Shown here: one piece after another, positions 7,476 through 15,770 of the stretch
How the letters are laid out: each line of letters begins with the position of its first letter
How positions within the stretch are numbered: position 1 is the stretch's first letter
Assembly: GCA_026388315.1 (NCBI GenBank)
Contig: JAPLKA010000086.1
Coordinates: 1-36,069, forward strand
Origin: Pseudomonadota bacterium
GTDB lineage: Bacteria; Desulfobacterota; Syntrophorhabdia; Syntrophorhabdales; Syntrophorhabdaceae
Direction of reading: 5' to 3'
DNA: 36,069 nucleotides
Made by a program: the position numbers and the translations under genes
Notes under the pieces: generated by a model
The model's database searches: none
Seen by the model: the letters and a program-made list of their open reading frames with translations, nothing else
What the model was told of the DNA's origin: nothing

Positions 7476-10172
7476 ATGACATTCAACCGGGCAATTCGAT
7501 TCATCATATTAGCGTTACTAATTGTTTTTTTCTTCTCTGCGTCGAGAGTCATCGGCATGTACGTGGATTGGCTTTTTTTCAGAGAAGCAGGCTTCGAAGG
7601 GATATTTACAAGGGTTTTATCCGCCGAGGTGCTTACGGGTTTTGTCTTTGGTGTTGTTTTCTTCGTCTTTGTTGCTGCCAATGTCCTCTTTGCATCTATG
7701 ATCAAAGTGCCTCCCATCGACGTAATGTTTATGGGTCAGATGAGGATGTCTCTTGATCCAAACAAATTCAACAAATTATTTAAAATTTTCGGTTTATTTG
7801 CTGCATGCTTCGGCGGGGCATTAAGCGCCTTATGGGGAAGCAGCCTCTGGTCACAGGCACTCGCCTTTCTCAATAGCATCAATACAGGAAAAACAGACCC
7901 GATCTTCAGCCATGATTTGAGTTTTTACCTCTTCAAACTTCCCTTATATGAATCTTTGAACGTGTATGCAGGCTTTCTCCTTTTCTTTACTATCCTCCTT
8001 GTGGGTGCAGGATATGTTACGCGGGGCGGTTTCCTTTTTCTCGGCAACAGGATATCTCTTGTAAAACGCGCAAAAGAACATATGTCCCTGCTTTTTTTTC
8101 TGTTTTTCGTGAAACTTGCCTTCGGATTATATCTCGACAGGTTCGAAACGCTCTATTCCTCACATACCGTTATTACCGGCGCTGGTTACGCTGATGTGCA
8201 TGCAAAGCTCATTGTGCTTGGGATTTTGGCTCCCCTGACGTTTATCGGGGGCATTGTAATTTCCTTTGCAGTCCTTAAAGAAAAGTTTAAAATCGCACTC
8301 TATCCGGTAATCGGACTTGTTGCAATGTACCTCCTCGGAGTAGTGGCCTATCCTGGCCTCCTCCAGAATTTCAATGTGGCACCCAATGAACAGGCCATGG
8401 AAGAACCCTTCATCAGACACCACATTGCCCTCACAAAATATGGCTATAACCTCCAAAATGTTCAAATGATACCCTTTGATGTATCCTTCAGCCTTACGGC
8501 AAAGGATATAAGGAAAAACGATACGACGATCAAGAACGTTAAACTCTGGGATGAAAAACCGCTCCTCAAGACATACAGCCAGCTTCAGCAGATCAGGACC
8601 TATTACCGCTTTAACGGCATTGACACCGATCGATACACCATCGACGGGGAATACAGGCAGATGATGCTTTCCGCCAGAGAGCTCTCTTATAATGATCTTC
8701 CCAGCAAATCATGGATCAACGAAAAGTTTGTTTTTACCCATGGCAACGGCATTGTCATGGGGCCTGTGAGTAAAATTTCCAAGGACGGGTTGCCTGAATT
8801 CACCATCAAGGACATTCCGCCTTCTTCGGCCTCGAATGTGAAGATCTCGACTCCTGAAATATACTTTGGCGAGCTCACCAGCGATTATGTCATCGTAAAT
8901 ACTAAGGTTCCTGAATTTAGCTACCCAACATCAGAGGGTAATATATACACTTCCTATAAGGGGTCAGGCGGTGTCCGGCTTGATTCCCTGTTGAAGCGGG
9001 CTCTCTTTGCCTCCTACTTCCAAACCGCAAAGATCATCCTTTCCTCTGAGATCACAAATGACAGCCGTATCCTTTATAACAGGAACATTGTCCAGAGGGT
9101 GCAGAAGATTGCCCCTTTCCTGGTCCTCGATTCAGACCCCTACGTGGTAGTCGGGGATAACGGTAAAATCTACTGGATTATCGACGGATATTCTGTATCA
9201 TCCCGGTTACCTTATTCAAAACCCCTCAAGAACAGGATAAATTACATGCGGAACTCTGTGAAGGTTGTAGTAGATGCCTATAATGGTAAGATTGATTTCT
9301 ATGTCAGTGATCCCGATGATGTAATTATAAAAGTCTATGGTGCGATCTTCCCGGGTGCATTTAAACCCATCAAGGAAATGCCGGGCGATTTAAAAAAGCA
9401 TGTAAGATACCCCAGGGATTTTTTCAGCGTACAGACTGCCCTGTATGCCACCTTTCACATGAATGATCCGAAGGTATTCTACAATAAGGAAGACCTCTGG
9501 GAGATACCTGTCCATAGTGAGAAGCCCATGGATGCGAACTACCTGATCATGAAGCTCCCCGAAGAACAAAGAGAGGAGTTCGTCCTTCTCGTGCCCTATA
9601 CACCGGCAAAGAGGGATAATCTTGCTGCCTGGTTCGCTGCCCGCTGTGATGAACCGAATTATGGGAAACTCCTTGTATTCACGTTTCCCAGAGACAGGCT
9701 CGTCTTCGGGCCAAGACAGATTGATGCAAGGATAGACCAGGATTCATATATTTCACAACAGTTGACACTTTGGGGCCAGCGGGGATCACAGGTCATCAGG
9801 GGAAAGCTTCTTATAATCCCTATTGAAAAATCGCTCCTCTATATCCAGCCACTGTATCTTGCTGCAGAGGACAAAGGGGGATTGCCCGAACTCCGGAGGG
9901 TTATTGTTGCCTATGAGAACGACGTGGTCATGGAGGAAAACCTTGAACAGGCTCTGGCAGTGCTATTCGGGAATAGAAAAACTGCTCCGGCAACCGGGGC
10001 AGCAACCGCCGTAACAACAACGAAAAAGGCCTCTGTTCAAGACCTTGCAAAAGAAGCGGCACAGATTTTTGAAAGGGCCAAAGGACTCCAGAAACAAGGA
10101 GACTGGGCAGGCTATGGAGAACAGCTCAAGAAGCTGGAGCAGATTCTTAAGCAGATGGCAGGGCAGCAGTAA
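7476..10172 (+). CDS. UPF0182 family membrane protein
   Basis: The 898-residue product has about seven hydrophobic segments in the first 290 residues, beginning with RFIILALLIVFFFSASRVIG. A long soluble part follows with the UPF0182 (COG1615) stretches VDWLFFREAG, FSHDLSFYLF, NVAPNEQAMEEPFI and YPRDFFSVQTALYATFHM, and ends with an Ala/Thr linker and a charged coiled tail (about residues 850-898). The family is widespread in anaerobes and actinobacteria and has no assigned biochemical function; the topology suggests a large domain outside the cytoplasm, which is inference. The ribosome site GGGGG lies 5-10 bases before the ATG. The gene follows typA closely and may be cotranscribed. Confidence 0.9.
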   Translation: MTFNRAIRFIILALLIVFFFSASRVIGMYVDWLFFREAGFEGIFTRVLSAEVLTGFVFGVVFFVFVAANVLFASMIKVPPIDVMFMGQMRMSLDPNKFNKLFKIFGLFAACFGGALSALWGSSLWSQALAFLNSINTGKTDPIFSHDLSFYLFKLPLYESLNVYAGFLLFFTILLVGAGYVTRGGFLFLGNRISLVKRAKEHMSLLFFLFFVKLAFGLYLDRFETLYSSHTVITGAGYADVHAKLIVLGILAPLTFIGGIVISFAVLKEKFKIALYPVIGLVAMYLLGVVAYPGLLQNFNVAPNEQAMEEPFIRHHIALTKYGYNLQNVQMIPFDVSFSLTAKDIRKNDTTIKNVKLWDEKPLLKTYSQLQQIRTYYRFNGIDTDRYTIDGEYRQMMLSARELSYNDLPSKSWINEKFVFTHGNGIVMGPVSKISKDGLPEFTIKDIPPSSASNVKISTPEIYFGELTSDYVIVNTKVPEFSYPTSEGNIYTSYKGSGGVRLDSLLKRALFASYFQTAKIILSSEITNDSRILYNRNIVQRVQKIAPFLVLDSDPYVVVGDNGKIYWIIDGYSVSSRLPYSKPLKNRINYMRNSVKVVVDAYNGKIDFYVSDPDDVIIKVYGAIFPGAFKPIKEMPGDLKKHVRYPRDFFSVQTALYATFHMNDPKVFYNKEDLWEIPVHSEKPMDANYLIMKLPEEQREEFVLLVPYTPAKRDNLAAWFAARCDEPNYGKLLVFTFPRDRLVFGPRQIDARIDQDSYISQQLTLWGQRGSQVIRGKLLIIPIEKSLLYIQPLYLAAEDKGGLPELRRVIVAYENDVVMEENLEQALAVLFGNRKTAPATGAATAVTTTKKASVQDLAKEAAQIFERAKGLQKQGDWAGYGEQLKKLEQILKQMAGQQ

Positions 10173-10191
10173 AGACCTGTTTTATTTGTTT

Positions 10192-10235
10192 AATTGGTTT
10201 GTTGGTCTTATTGGTTAAAGCCAATGGAACCAATT
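10192..10235. repeat. Nested inverted repeat after UPF0182 gene
   Basis: AATTGGTT (10192-10199) pairs with AACCAATT (10228-10235), and inside it ATTGG (10210-10214) pairs with CCAAT (10221-10225) over a 6-base loop. It begins 20 bases after the stop codon and could work as a 3' RNA end, but no T-run follows. It resembles the stem at 5413-5438. Confidence 0.55.
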
Positions 10236-10258
10236 GAACAACTATTCATTAATAAATA

Positions 10259-10287
10259 TTGCTATTTTTTTTGTTTTATGCGATAAT
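10259..10287 (+). promoter_or_regulatory. Candidate promoter of the cold-shock gene
   Basis: TTGCTA (10259-10264) and GATAAT (10282-10287) are spaced by 17 bases, giving a predicted leader of about 110 bases before the ATG at 10403. Long leaders are common for cspA-type genes; I cannot show a cold-box here. Confidence 0.45.
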
Positions 10288-10402
10288 ATATTCGAAGTTT
10301 CGGAAGCATCTGTTAGTAGCAACCGCAGAAATATCCATTTTTGTTGTCTCTTCGTAACACAGTTCCGTATCCTTCAACATTCTAAAAAGGAGGTATGTCA
10401 AT

Positions 10403-10603
10403 ATGGCAAAAGGAACTGTTAAGTGGTTCAATGAGTCAAAGGGTTTTGGTTTCATTACCAAAGATGACGGCGGAGATGTGTTTGTTCACTATTCAGCCAT
10501 TCAGGACAGTGGTTTTAAATCCCTGTCTGAAGGCGAGGCTGTAAACTTTGATGTTGTAAGCGGCCCGAAAGGTCCGAGCGCAGCAAACGTAGTAAAAGGC
10601 TAA
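10403..10603 (+). CDS. Cold-shock domain protein (CspA family)
   Basis: The 66-residue single-domain protein starts [19 protein letters not shown], containing RNP1 (KGFGFI), and continues [12 protein letters not shown], containing RNP2 (VFVHY). It ends [10 protein letters not shown]. Such proteins bind single-stranded RNA/DNA through a five-stranded OB barrel and act as RNA chaperones. The ribosome site AAAAAGGAGG is strong, though about 9-10 bases from the ATG. It has its own promoter candidate and a terminator-like hairpin, so it is probably monocistronic. Confidence 0.96.
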   Translation: MAKGTVKWFNESKGFGFITKDDGGDVFVHYSAIQDSGFKSLSEGEAVNFDVVSGPKGPSAANVVKG

Positions 10604-10610
10604 GACCATA

Positions 10611-10645
10611 AAGCAGGTTCAGATCATCTGGACCTGCTTCCTTAA
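10611..10645 (+). terminator. Terminator-like hairpin after cold-shock gene
   Basis: AAGCAGGTTCAG (10611-10622) pairs with CTGGACCTGCTT (10628-10639), a 12-bp stem with one G-U pair. The downstream T-run is poor (TCCTT). Confidence 0.6.
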
Positions 10646-10726
10646 AATTCACTCAAACCCATTCAAATTGATCCGCCTTTCATGAAAAGATGTGTTTTTT
10701 TTCTTCGTAGTATTAATGGGCGCTAT

Positions 10727-10740
10727 GTGATATAATAAAT
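10727..10740 (+). promoter_or_regulatory. Extended -10 promoter element before the 200-aa gene
   Basis: GTGATATAATAAAT contains an extended -10 (TG-A-TATAAT, 10728-10736), about 70 bases before the ATG. The same 14 bases recur at 28264-28277 before the GGDEF gene. No clear -35 is present, as expected for extended -10 promoters. Confidence 0.5.
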
Positions 10741-10806
10741 ACATGTAGCCATAAACAATACCTACCGCAACATCGGAAACAAGAATAGCTTAGCGAGGGG
10801 TAAATA

Positions 10807-11409
10807 ATGAAAAAACCGCATACAAATGATGGTGAATTGCCGAAAAACCAATCTTCTATTCAAAAGATTGCCCATGAAAAACTTTCCGGGGAAATTAAGA
10901 AGGGAAATTTATTTTCCAGCATGGCAGACGCTGAGCATTTATATGAAGCCAAAAAAGCCCTTGACAAAGGCTATAAGCTTAATCCAAACCCTTTAAAAAC
11001 AGAATGGGGAAGAGTAAACGATGCGAAAAAACATCTTAAGGCAATTGGGCCGGAATCATCTGAATATGTCGCAGCACAGGGGCTTATGCACAAAACCCAC
11101 ACAAGAGAAAGGCATATTGAGCATGTATCTATAAATGTTGCGAATCAGATTATGATCAAACAGCGTGAAATGCTGACAAGTGAATTGGAACAGTATTACG
11201 TCACCAGGGGTATATTTGTTGACATAGAGTTGAGCGGTCCGGATAAGACATATATGAAATTATCATCTTCACTGTTTCGCGAAGCATCGATTGATAAAAT
11301 TGCAGATGGGACCAAGTTCTTCGCCCATCTCAAGAGAGCCGGCTTTAAAAGAATTATCTTAGAGGACAATGAAGACAATGCATGGACATACAGCTTTGCA
11401 AAGTCGTAA
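10807..11409 (+). CDS. Hypothetical protein, 200 aa
   Basis: I do not recognise this protein. It is hydrophilic, has no signal peptide or membrane segment, and is rich in Lys, Glu and His. Residues about 8-115 look mostly helical (KIAHEKLSGEIKKG, AKKALDKGYKL, a His-containing run around HKTHTRERHIEHV). The C-terminal 70 residues look alpha/beta, with GIFVDIELSGPDKTYMKL and GFKRIILEDNEDNAWTYSF. That last pattern, a helix followed by GF-x-hydrophobic strand and a WTY strand, recurs at the end of various small bacterial proteins, but I cannot name a domain. GAGGGG precedes the ATG. The gene has its own promoter candidate and converges on the histidine kinase gene with only 21 bases between stops. 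Confidence 0.8.
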   Translation: MKKPHTNDGELPKNQSSIQKIAHEKLSGEIKKGNLFSSMADAEHLYEAKKALDKGYKLNPNPLKTEWGRVNDAKKHLKAIGPESSEYVAAQGLMHKTHTRERHIEHVSINVANQIMIKQREMLTSELEQYYVTRGIFVDIELSGPDKTYMKLSSSLFREASIDKIADGTKFFAHLKRAGFKRIILEDNEDNAWTYSFAKS

Positions 11410-11430
11410 TGGAACATTCTTGCCCGTGCC

Positions 11431-12519
11431 TTAGAGAAGCTTCGTCCGAATCTCCCGGCGCCGTTCTCTGGGAAGGACAATACAAATCTCGGTTCCTTTC
11501 TCAGGTACAGTGTCAACATCAATCTGACCTTTATGCTCTTGAACGATTCGTTTTGCCATGGTGAGCCCCAGACCCAGGTAGTTGAATTTAGTAGTAAAGA
11601 AAGGATCGAAGATGTAAGGAAGGTCTTTGGGCAGAATCCCGTCTCCGCTGTCCTTTACCCGTATGAACGCCTCGCTGCCGACAATATCACCGGTTACGGT
11701 TACCTCGCCGCTGTCCGGAATTGCCTCCAGAGCATTCTGTACGATGCACTGGACAACTCGAATGAGTAAAGCAAGATCACCAAAGAGTGGCGTTACAGGG
11801 AGAACTCCCGGATCAGGAAATGTAATTATCACAGGATTCCCCTCCAAGCGAATGAAGGCATTTCTAACCCCCTCAAAAATTTCAGAGAGGGTTAAAGGTG
11901 AATAACGGGCCGGATAAACTTTGGCAAACTCCACCAACCGGTCGATTATGTATTCCAAACGCCTTGACTCATCATGAATAATCGTGGTGTAGCGGGAGAA
12001 CTCCTCATTGGATACCTTTTCCTTGGCCAATCGTAAGGCAAACCCTCCAATGGAGACTATGGGATTTCGAATCTGGTGGGAAATTTGATCGGTTATCATC
12101 CCAAGCCCGACAAATCTCTCTGAGCCGATGTATTCTTTTTCCATCCTTTTAAGATGAGTGATATCCTGCATGGTAAAAATTATTAACTCATGGCCATTTG
12201 AATCCCCTTTGTACAGGGCAGTGGAAAGGTTAACGAAAAACGAACTCCCATCTTTCCTGTGTAAAAGAGCCTCTCCTTCAAAGCCCCTGCCTCCCAAGGT
12301 AATTTTCATGATATTGGAGAGGAATATCTGCGTATCATCTGGAAGAAAGAGTATCTCGATGGATTTACCGTTCAGAGAACCACTGGAGTAACCGAACAGT
12401 TCTGCTGCTAAATTGTTGGTAAAACGGATATGTCCCTGGTTATCGGTGAGGATAATACCAGTCTTAACAACCTCGACCAACGTATTGCTCAGACTTTGTG
12501 ACCAGGATATAGAATCCAT
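11431..12519 (-). CDS. Soluble PAS-domain sensor histidine kinase
   Basis: The 362-residue protein has a PAS domain at about 12-125 (GIILTDNQGHIRFTN, ending IFTMQDITHLKRME), a HisKA domain with the phospho-accepting His148 in SHQIRNPIVSIGG, and an HATPase domain with N-box QNALEAI, G1 DSGDGI, F-box FDPFFTTK and G2 GLGLTMA. No membrane segment or receiver domain is present, so it senses something inside the cell and passes phosphate to an unlinked regulator. No response regulator occurs in the window. It lies 55 bases after the BrkB-CNBD gene on the same strand and is probably its operon partner. The site GGAAGGGAGA stands just before the ATG. Confidence 0.93.
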   Translation of the reverse strand: MDSISWSQSLSNTLVEVVKTGIILTDNQGHIRFTNNLAAELFGYSSGSLNGKSIEILFLPDDTQIFLSNIMKITLGGRGFEGEALLHRKDGSSFFVNLSTALYKGDSNGHELIIFTMQDITHLKRMEKEYIGSERFVGLGMITDQISHQIRNPIVSIGGFALRLAKEKVSNEEFSRYTTIIHDESRRLEYIIDRLVEFAKVYPARYSPLTLSEIFEGVRNAFIRLEGNPVIITFPDPGVLPVTPLFGDLALLIRVVQCIVQNALEAIPDSGEVTVTGDIVGSEAFIRVKDSGDGILPKDLPYIFDPFFTTKFNYLGLGLTMAKRIVQEHKGQIDVDTVPEKGTEICIVLPRERRREIRTKLL

Positions 12520-12574
12520 TTTCTCCCTTCCTCTTTTCTGTTTTATATTCGATTACAAATCATTATTTTTATCA

Positions 12575-13795
12575 TCAAATACTCTCATTTGTTGACTTAA
12601 GTCTTAAAGCCATCTCTTTAAGAATAGCAAGGACAATCTCCGGGCTTTCCCTCAGGATAGTTTCAAAGTTCTCCCGTGAAATGATCACAAGCCTTGTGTG
12701 GTGTTCCAGTGCTCTCGCCGTTGCAGTTCTCGGAGCATCGAGCAACATGGACATTTCGCCAAAATAATCACCACTTTTCATGGTTTTGATGACCTTATCT
12801 TTCCTGCTTATGCTGACAAAACCCGACATGACGAAGAACATGACATCGCCATCCTCCTCCTCAAAAAAAACAACATCCCCTTTATCGTAGACTTTGATAT
12901 ATCTGTTAATGAATTTTTCTGGAATACCTCCGGCATGTTCCGCGCCGAGGAAAAGTTTTTTCAACAGAAGTACCTCTCTTTTCTCGATATTCACTATGAT
13001 TTCCGCCCCGAAGAGGATTACCAGAAAGCAATAATACACCCAGATGATCATGATAAAAAATATCTTCATGGAACCAAAAGCGACACCGTAATTGGGGTTG
13101 AAACTGAGGAAACGGGTAAAAAGGCTTTTCATCACAACGAGGAGGATGGCTGTAATTACGGATACCGTTACAATATGACGGGTCTTGAGCCTCACGGGTT
13201 GCAAAGTAACATACACTGTCACCATGCATATGCTTGCCACTATGAATGATGTGAGAGCATCCCCGCTGTTTTTTAAAAAAATACCTTCGATGAAAGGGCG
13301 GATATAAAAGTTATATGTCATTTCACCCGCGACAAGGGCAACAAAGAGGGCAATCATAATGAAAGTTGTTGTAATATTGATGAGTTGCAGCCGGAGAAAG
13401 GATATTTCCTGTGTAATATTGAACACCTTGAGAAAAGCCGTCCGCAGGGAATCGCTAACCGACATGAGAGACACAAAAATCATGGAGAGGCTTACAATCC
13501 CCCAGGTGATCCTGTAGCTGGTAGGAAAGTAGAATTCCTTGATCGTGAAGCCATCAAGGGTCGGGAATATATGCGACATGAGGTTTTCGATACCATTAAT
13601 AACTTGATGCGAAAAGCCAGTGTAGCTGCCGAAAAGGTATGCCACGAAGAAAAGGAGCGGGATAATCGAAAAAAACCCGTACGATGCAAGTGCAACAGAC
13701 ATTTCAAAATTGTTGTGACGTATAAAAGATTTTATTGATTCCTTAACGATGACAAGGGTAATCCCGGCGGGCTCTTTGTTTCTTCCGTACATCAT
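12575..13795 (-). CDS. YihY/BrkB-type membrane protein fused to a cyclic-nucleotide-binding domain
   Basis: The 406-residue protein has an N-terminal YihY/BrkB-like membrane domain (about 10-280): a start resembling the RbN/BrkB leader (FIRHNNFEMSVALASYGFFSIIPLLFF), about six hydrophobic helices, and the family-like end NYGVAFGSMKIFFIMIIWVYY followed by ILFGAEI. After a short linker, residues about 295-400 form a cNMP-binding domain with the phosphate-binding cassette GDYFGEMSMLLDAPRTATARA, keeping the Glu and Arg that contact cyclic nucleotide. BrkB-family function is unsettled (once called RNase BN); CNBDs act as ligand-operated switches. The fusion suggests a membrane process gated by a cytoplasmic ligand. 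ATG ATG doubles the start; AAAGGA precedes it. It lies between CMD-like and kinase genes, spaced 54-55 bases each side. Confidence 0.88.
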   Translation of the reverse strand: MMYGRNKEPAGITLVIVKESIKSFIRHNNFEMSVALASYGFFSIIPLLFFVAYLFGSYTGFSHQVINGIENLMSHIFPTLDGFTIKEFYFPTSYRITWGIVSLSMIFVSLMSVSDSLRTAFLKVFNITQEISFLRLQLINITTTFIMIALFVALVAGEMTYNFYIRPFIEGIFLKNSGDALTSFIVASICMVTVYVTLQPVRLKTRHIVTVSVITAILLVVMKSLFTRFLSFNPNYGVAFGSMKIFFIMIIWVYYCFLVILFGAEIIVNIEKREVLLLKKLFLGAEHAGGIPEKFINRYIKVYDKGDVVFFEEEDGDVMFFVMSGFVSISRKDKVIKTMKSGDYFGEMSMLLDAPRTATARALEHHTRLVIISRENFETILRESPEIVLAILKEMALRLKSTNESI

Positions 13796-13849
13796 ACGGC
13801 AATGAACATCCTTTTAGAATCGAACAGAGCGGATTGCAGAGTCATCAGA

Positions 13850-14395
13850 TTAAAACGGATATTCTTTACCATCGGGTAACGGAATGTCGAAGGCAAACAT
13901 GACGGCAGCTATCATCTGGTAAAAACCACACAAGACAACCAGCTCGACGACACCTTTCACCCCTGATGCTTTTATAAGTTCATCCTGGATGTCCCGCGGG
14001 ATGGGCTGACGTTCAAGGACATGCTGGACAGCGGTGAATGCCGACTGCTGAATCTGATCTAATCCTTGTGGAACACTCTCTGTTCGTATCGCCTCAATAA
14101 CAGTTTCCGGGATGCCTTCCTGTATAGCCATTGGCACATGCATAACCCACTCATATGCAGCACCTATCCTCCGGGCTATAAAAAGAATGACTAATTCCCG
14201 GACAGAACCAGGTAAAACTCCCGTGCCAAATCTCAAATAACTCCCGAGATCGCCTATGCGCCTGGCAAGTTCGGGATGGTTGAGCAAGCTTCTGTAAAGA
14301 TCGTAGATATAACCCCTTTTGGATACAAGTTCGTTATAGATTTCTTCTATTTCAGAGGAAAGTGGTGATGTTATCGGATCGGGAAGTTTTGACAT
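13850..14395 (-). CDS. Carboxymuconolactone decarboxylase-family protein (AhpD-like fold)
   Basis: The 181-residue product has the CMD-family helical pattern: LYRSLLNHPELARRIGDLGSYLRF, then LPGSVRELVILFIARRIGAAYEWVMHVPMAIQEGIP, with the Glu-Trp and His (EWxxHVP) typical of the carboxymuconolactone decarboxylase-like side of the family. It has no CxxC pair, so it is not an AhpD-type peroxidase partner. Substrate is unknown; aromatic-pathway lactone or a carbon acid would fit the family. It is first in a minus-strand run with the BrkB-CNBD gene (54 bases away). Its leader contains the GC-rich structured segment at 14415-14474. No good ribosome site is seen directly before the ATG. Confidence 0.85.
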   Translation of the reverse strand: MSKLPDPITSPLSSEIEEIYNELVSKRGYIYDLYRSLLNHPELARRIGDLGSYLRFGTGVLPGSVRELVILFIARRIGAAYEWVMHVPMAIQEGIPETVIEAIRTESVPQGLDQIQQSAFTAVQHVLERQPIPRDIQDELIKASGVKGVVELVVLCGFYQMIAAVMFAFDIPLPDGKEYPF

Positions 14396-14414
14396 AAAAC
14401 AAGTCCCTCAATTA

Positions 14415-14474
14415 CCGGGGCTTACGTCGCCCCCTCCACCGGCAAAGCCACGACCCGCTTTGCGGGTGCCCCGG
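14415..14474. other. GC-rich structured leader element with competing stems
   Basis: CCGGGGC (14415-14421) pairs with GCCCCGG (14468-14474) as a closing stem. Inside, ACCCGC (14453-14458) pairs with GCGGGT (14462-14467) over TTT, but GCAAAG (14442-14447) can instead pair with CTTTGC (14458-14463), and GGGGC (14417-14421) with GCCCC (14429-14433). These pairings exclude one another. The stretch is much richer in GC than its surroundings and lies in the presumed leader of the CMD-family gene. Confidence 0.6.
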
Positions 14475-14547
14475 CCTCCCCCTCTCGCTCGCTTATGCTC
14501 GCTGAATAGATTCACACAAGTGGCGCTGGGTAAGCATTAGAATTTAC

Positions 14548-15492
14548 TCACTTCTTTAAAAGCATTGCACCGCTTGAGTACCCTCCCCCGAAAACGGTGA
14601 TAACGATCAATTCGTCTTTCAGGAATCTGTCCCAGTTTTGCGAGAGGGCAACAAGCGTGCTTGCACAGCCTGTATTCCCTATATCTTCGATGTTCATGAT
14701 CCGCTGCCCGTTTCGTAATCCAAGGGTTTTTGCAACATTGTCGATTATCCTGAAATTGGCCTGGTGCGGTATCAGGTAGTCAATGTCGTCCAGCGTAAAA
14801 TGGTTCTTTTTTATGATGTTTTCAACTTCAGAAACCATGTATTTGCAGGCATAGACAAAGATATCTTTCCCGTAGGGCATTTGCAGACCCCCATTTCTAG
14901 GCCTTAAATACACCCCCTCTATACCCTTTCCGATATGCCCGAGCCCGGTCGTATTCAGGTCAAGAATTTTTATGTCTTTTTCCGAATCCTTCTCTTTTGA
15001 AATAAAGGCAGCCGCAGCGCCATCTCCCCACAGATAGCCTGATTGTTCGTCTCTGTCGTTGTTGTATGCGCTGTTGTGTTCTGAAGTAATCACAATCGCT
15101 CTTTGGGCTTTGTTTGTGGCGAAATACCCTTCAACAATCTCTACTGCGTTGAGAAATGATGAACATGCCGAAGTAATGGTGATGGCCTTTGCCCGGTGAA
15201 TATTGAAATAACCCTGTACCGCATGGGCAAGCGTTCCAATGGTATCATACGGTGTGTACGTGGCGCCGACAATCAGATCAACATCGCTCAGCGAATATGG
15301 AAGTCTGCTTATTGCAGACTTCATTGCTTCTATCGACATAGTGTTCGTATTCTCGTCAGGCCCTGCCTTTGTTCTTCTCTTGATGCCTGACCTTTTATAT
15401 ATCCACTCGTCAGTTAATCCGTTTAAATTTGTGTAGTGATCATTTGAAATGATTATTTCAGGCAAATAATGGCAAACTGCGTTGATATACAT
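14548..15492 (-). CDS. Beta-ketoacyl-ACP synthase III (FabH-like)
   Basis: The 314-residue thiolase-fold protein carries the KAS III triad: Cys110 in TSACSSFLNAVE, His243 in IPHQANFRI and Asn273 in GNTGCASTL. It begins with the usual FabH-like strand (INAVCHYLPE) and has TDEWIYKRSGI, and ends with FGGGYSSGAMLL. KAS III enzymes condense an acyl-CoA starter with malonyl-ACP. The protein departs from housekeeping FabH in its N-terminal WIYKRSGIKRR region and stands alone, with no acp, fabD or fabG nearby, so a role with an unusual starter unit is possible. It lies 5' to 3' toward the CMD-family gene, 152 bases apart. There is no clear Shine-Dalgarno before the ATG. Confidence 0.9.
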   Translation of the reverse strand: MYINAVCHYLPEIIISNDHYTNLNGLTDEWIYKRSGIKRRTKAGPDENTNTMSIEAMKSAISRLPYSLSDVDLIVGATYTPYDTIGTLAHAVQGYFNIHRAKAITITSACSSFLNAVEIVEGYFATNKAQRAIVITSEHNSAYNNDRDEQSGYLWGDGAAAAFISKEKDSEKDIKILDLNTTGLGHIGKGIEGVYLRPRNGGLQMPYGKDIFVYACKYMVSEVENIIKKNHFTLDDIDYLIPHQANFRIIDNVAKTLGLRNGQRIMNIEDIGNTGCASTLVALSQNWDRFLKDELIVITVFGGGYSSGAMLLKK

Positions 15493-15526
15493 ATGTACCG
15501 CTATATAAGAGCGAATTCCTTTCTTA

Positions 15527-15557
15527 AGGTTCTGGCATTGAAACCAGAATCCTTTTT
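15527..15557 (+). other. Hairpin with T-run upstream of FabH-like gene
   Basis: TTCTGG (15530-15535) pairs with CCAGAA (15544-15549) over 8 bases, followed by TCCTTTTT on the plus strand. No plus-strand gene ends here, so it may end antisense RNA entering from the FabH side. The rest of the 278-base gap to 15770 holds nothing I can assign. Confidence 0.35.
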
Positions 15558-15770
15558 ATTAAATTATCCCTGAAATATCATTTAAAGAAGCTCATAGCAG
15601 CCTGCCGGGAAACTACAATCCAAAAAAATATCTTTTTTACAATAAACACTTGTATCAAGTCAAGAGCATACCAGTAATATGCCCCGGTGTCAATGTGAAA
15701 ATGTCCGTAAATATCTGTTGCAATAAAATTCTGATTGCGAGAGAATACATTCCATCGTGAGAACTCTTAT

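Noticed and set aside
11627-11905. Plus-strand frames inside the kinase gene
   Set aside because: They are the complement of strongly conserved HATPase coding sequence.
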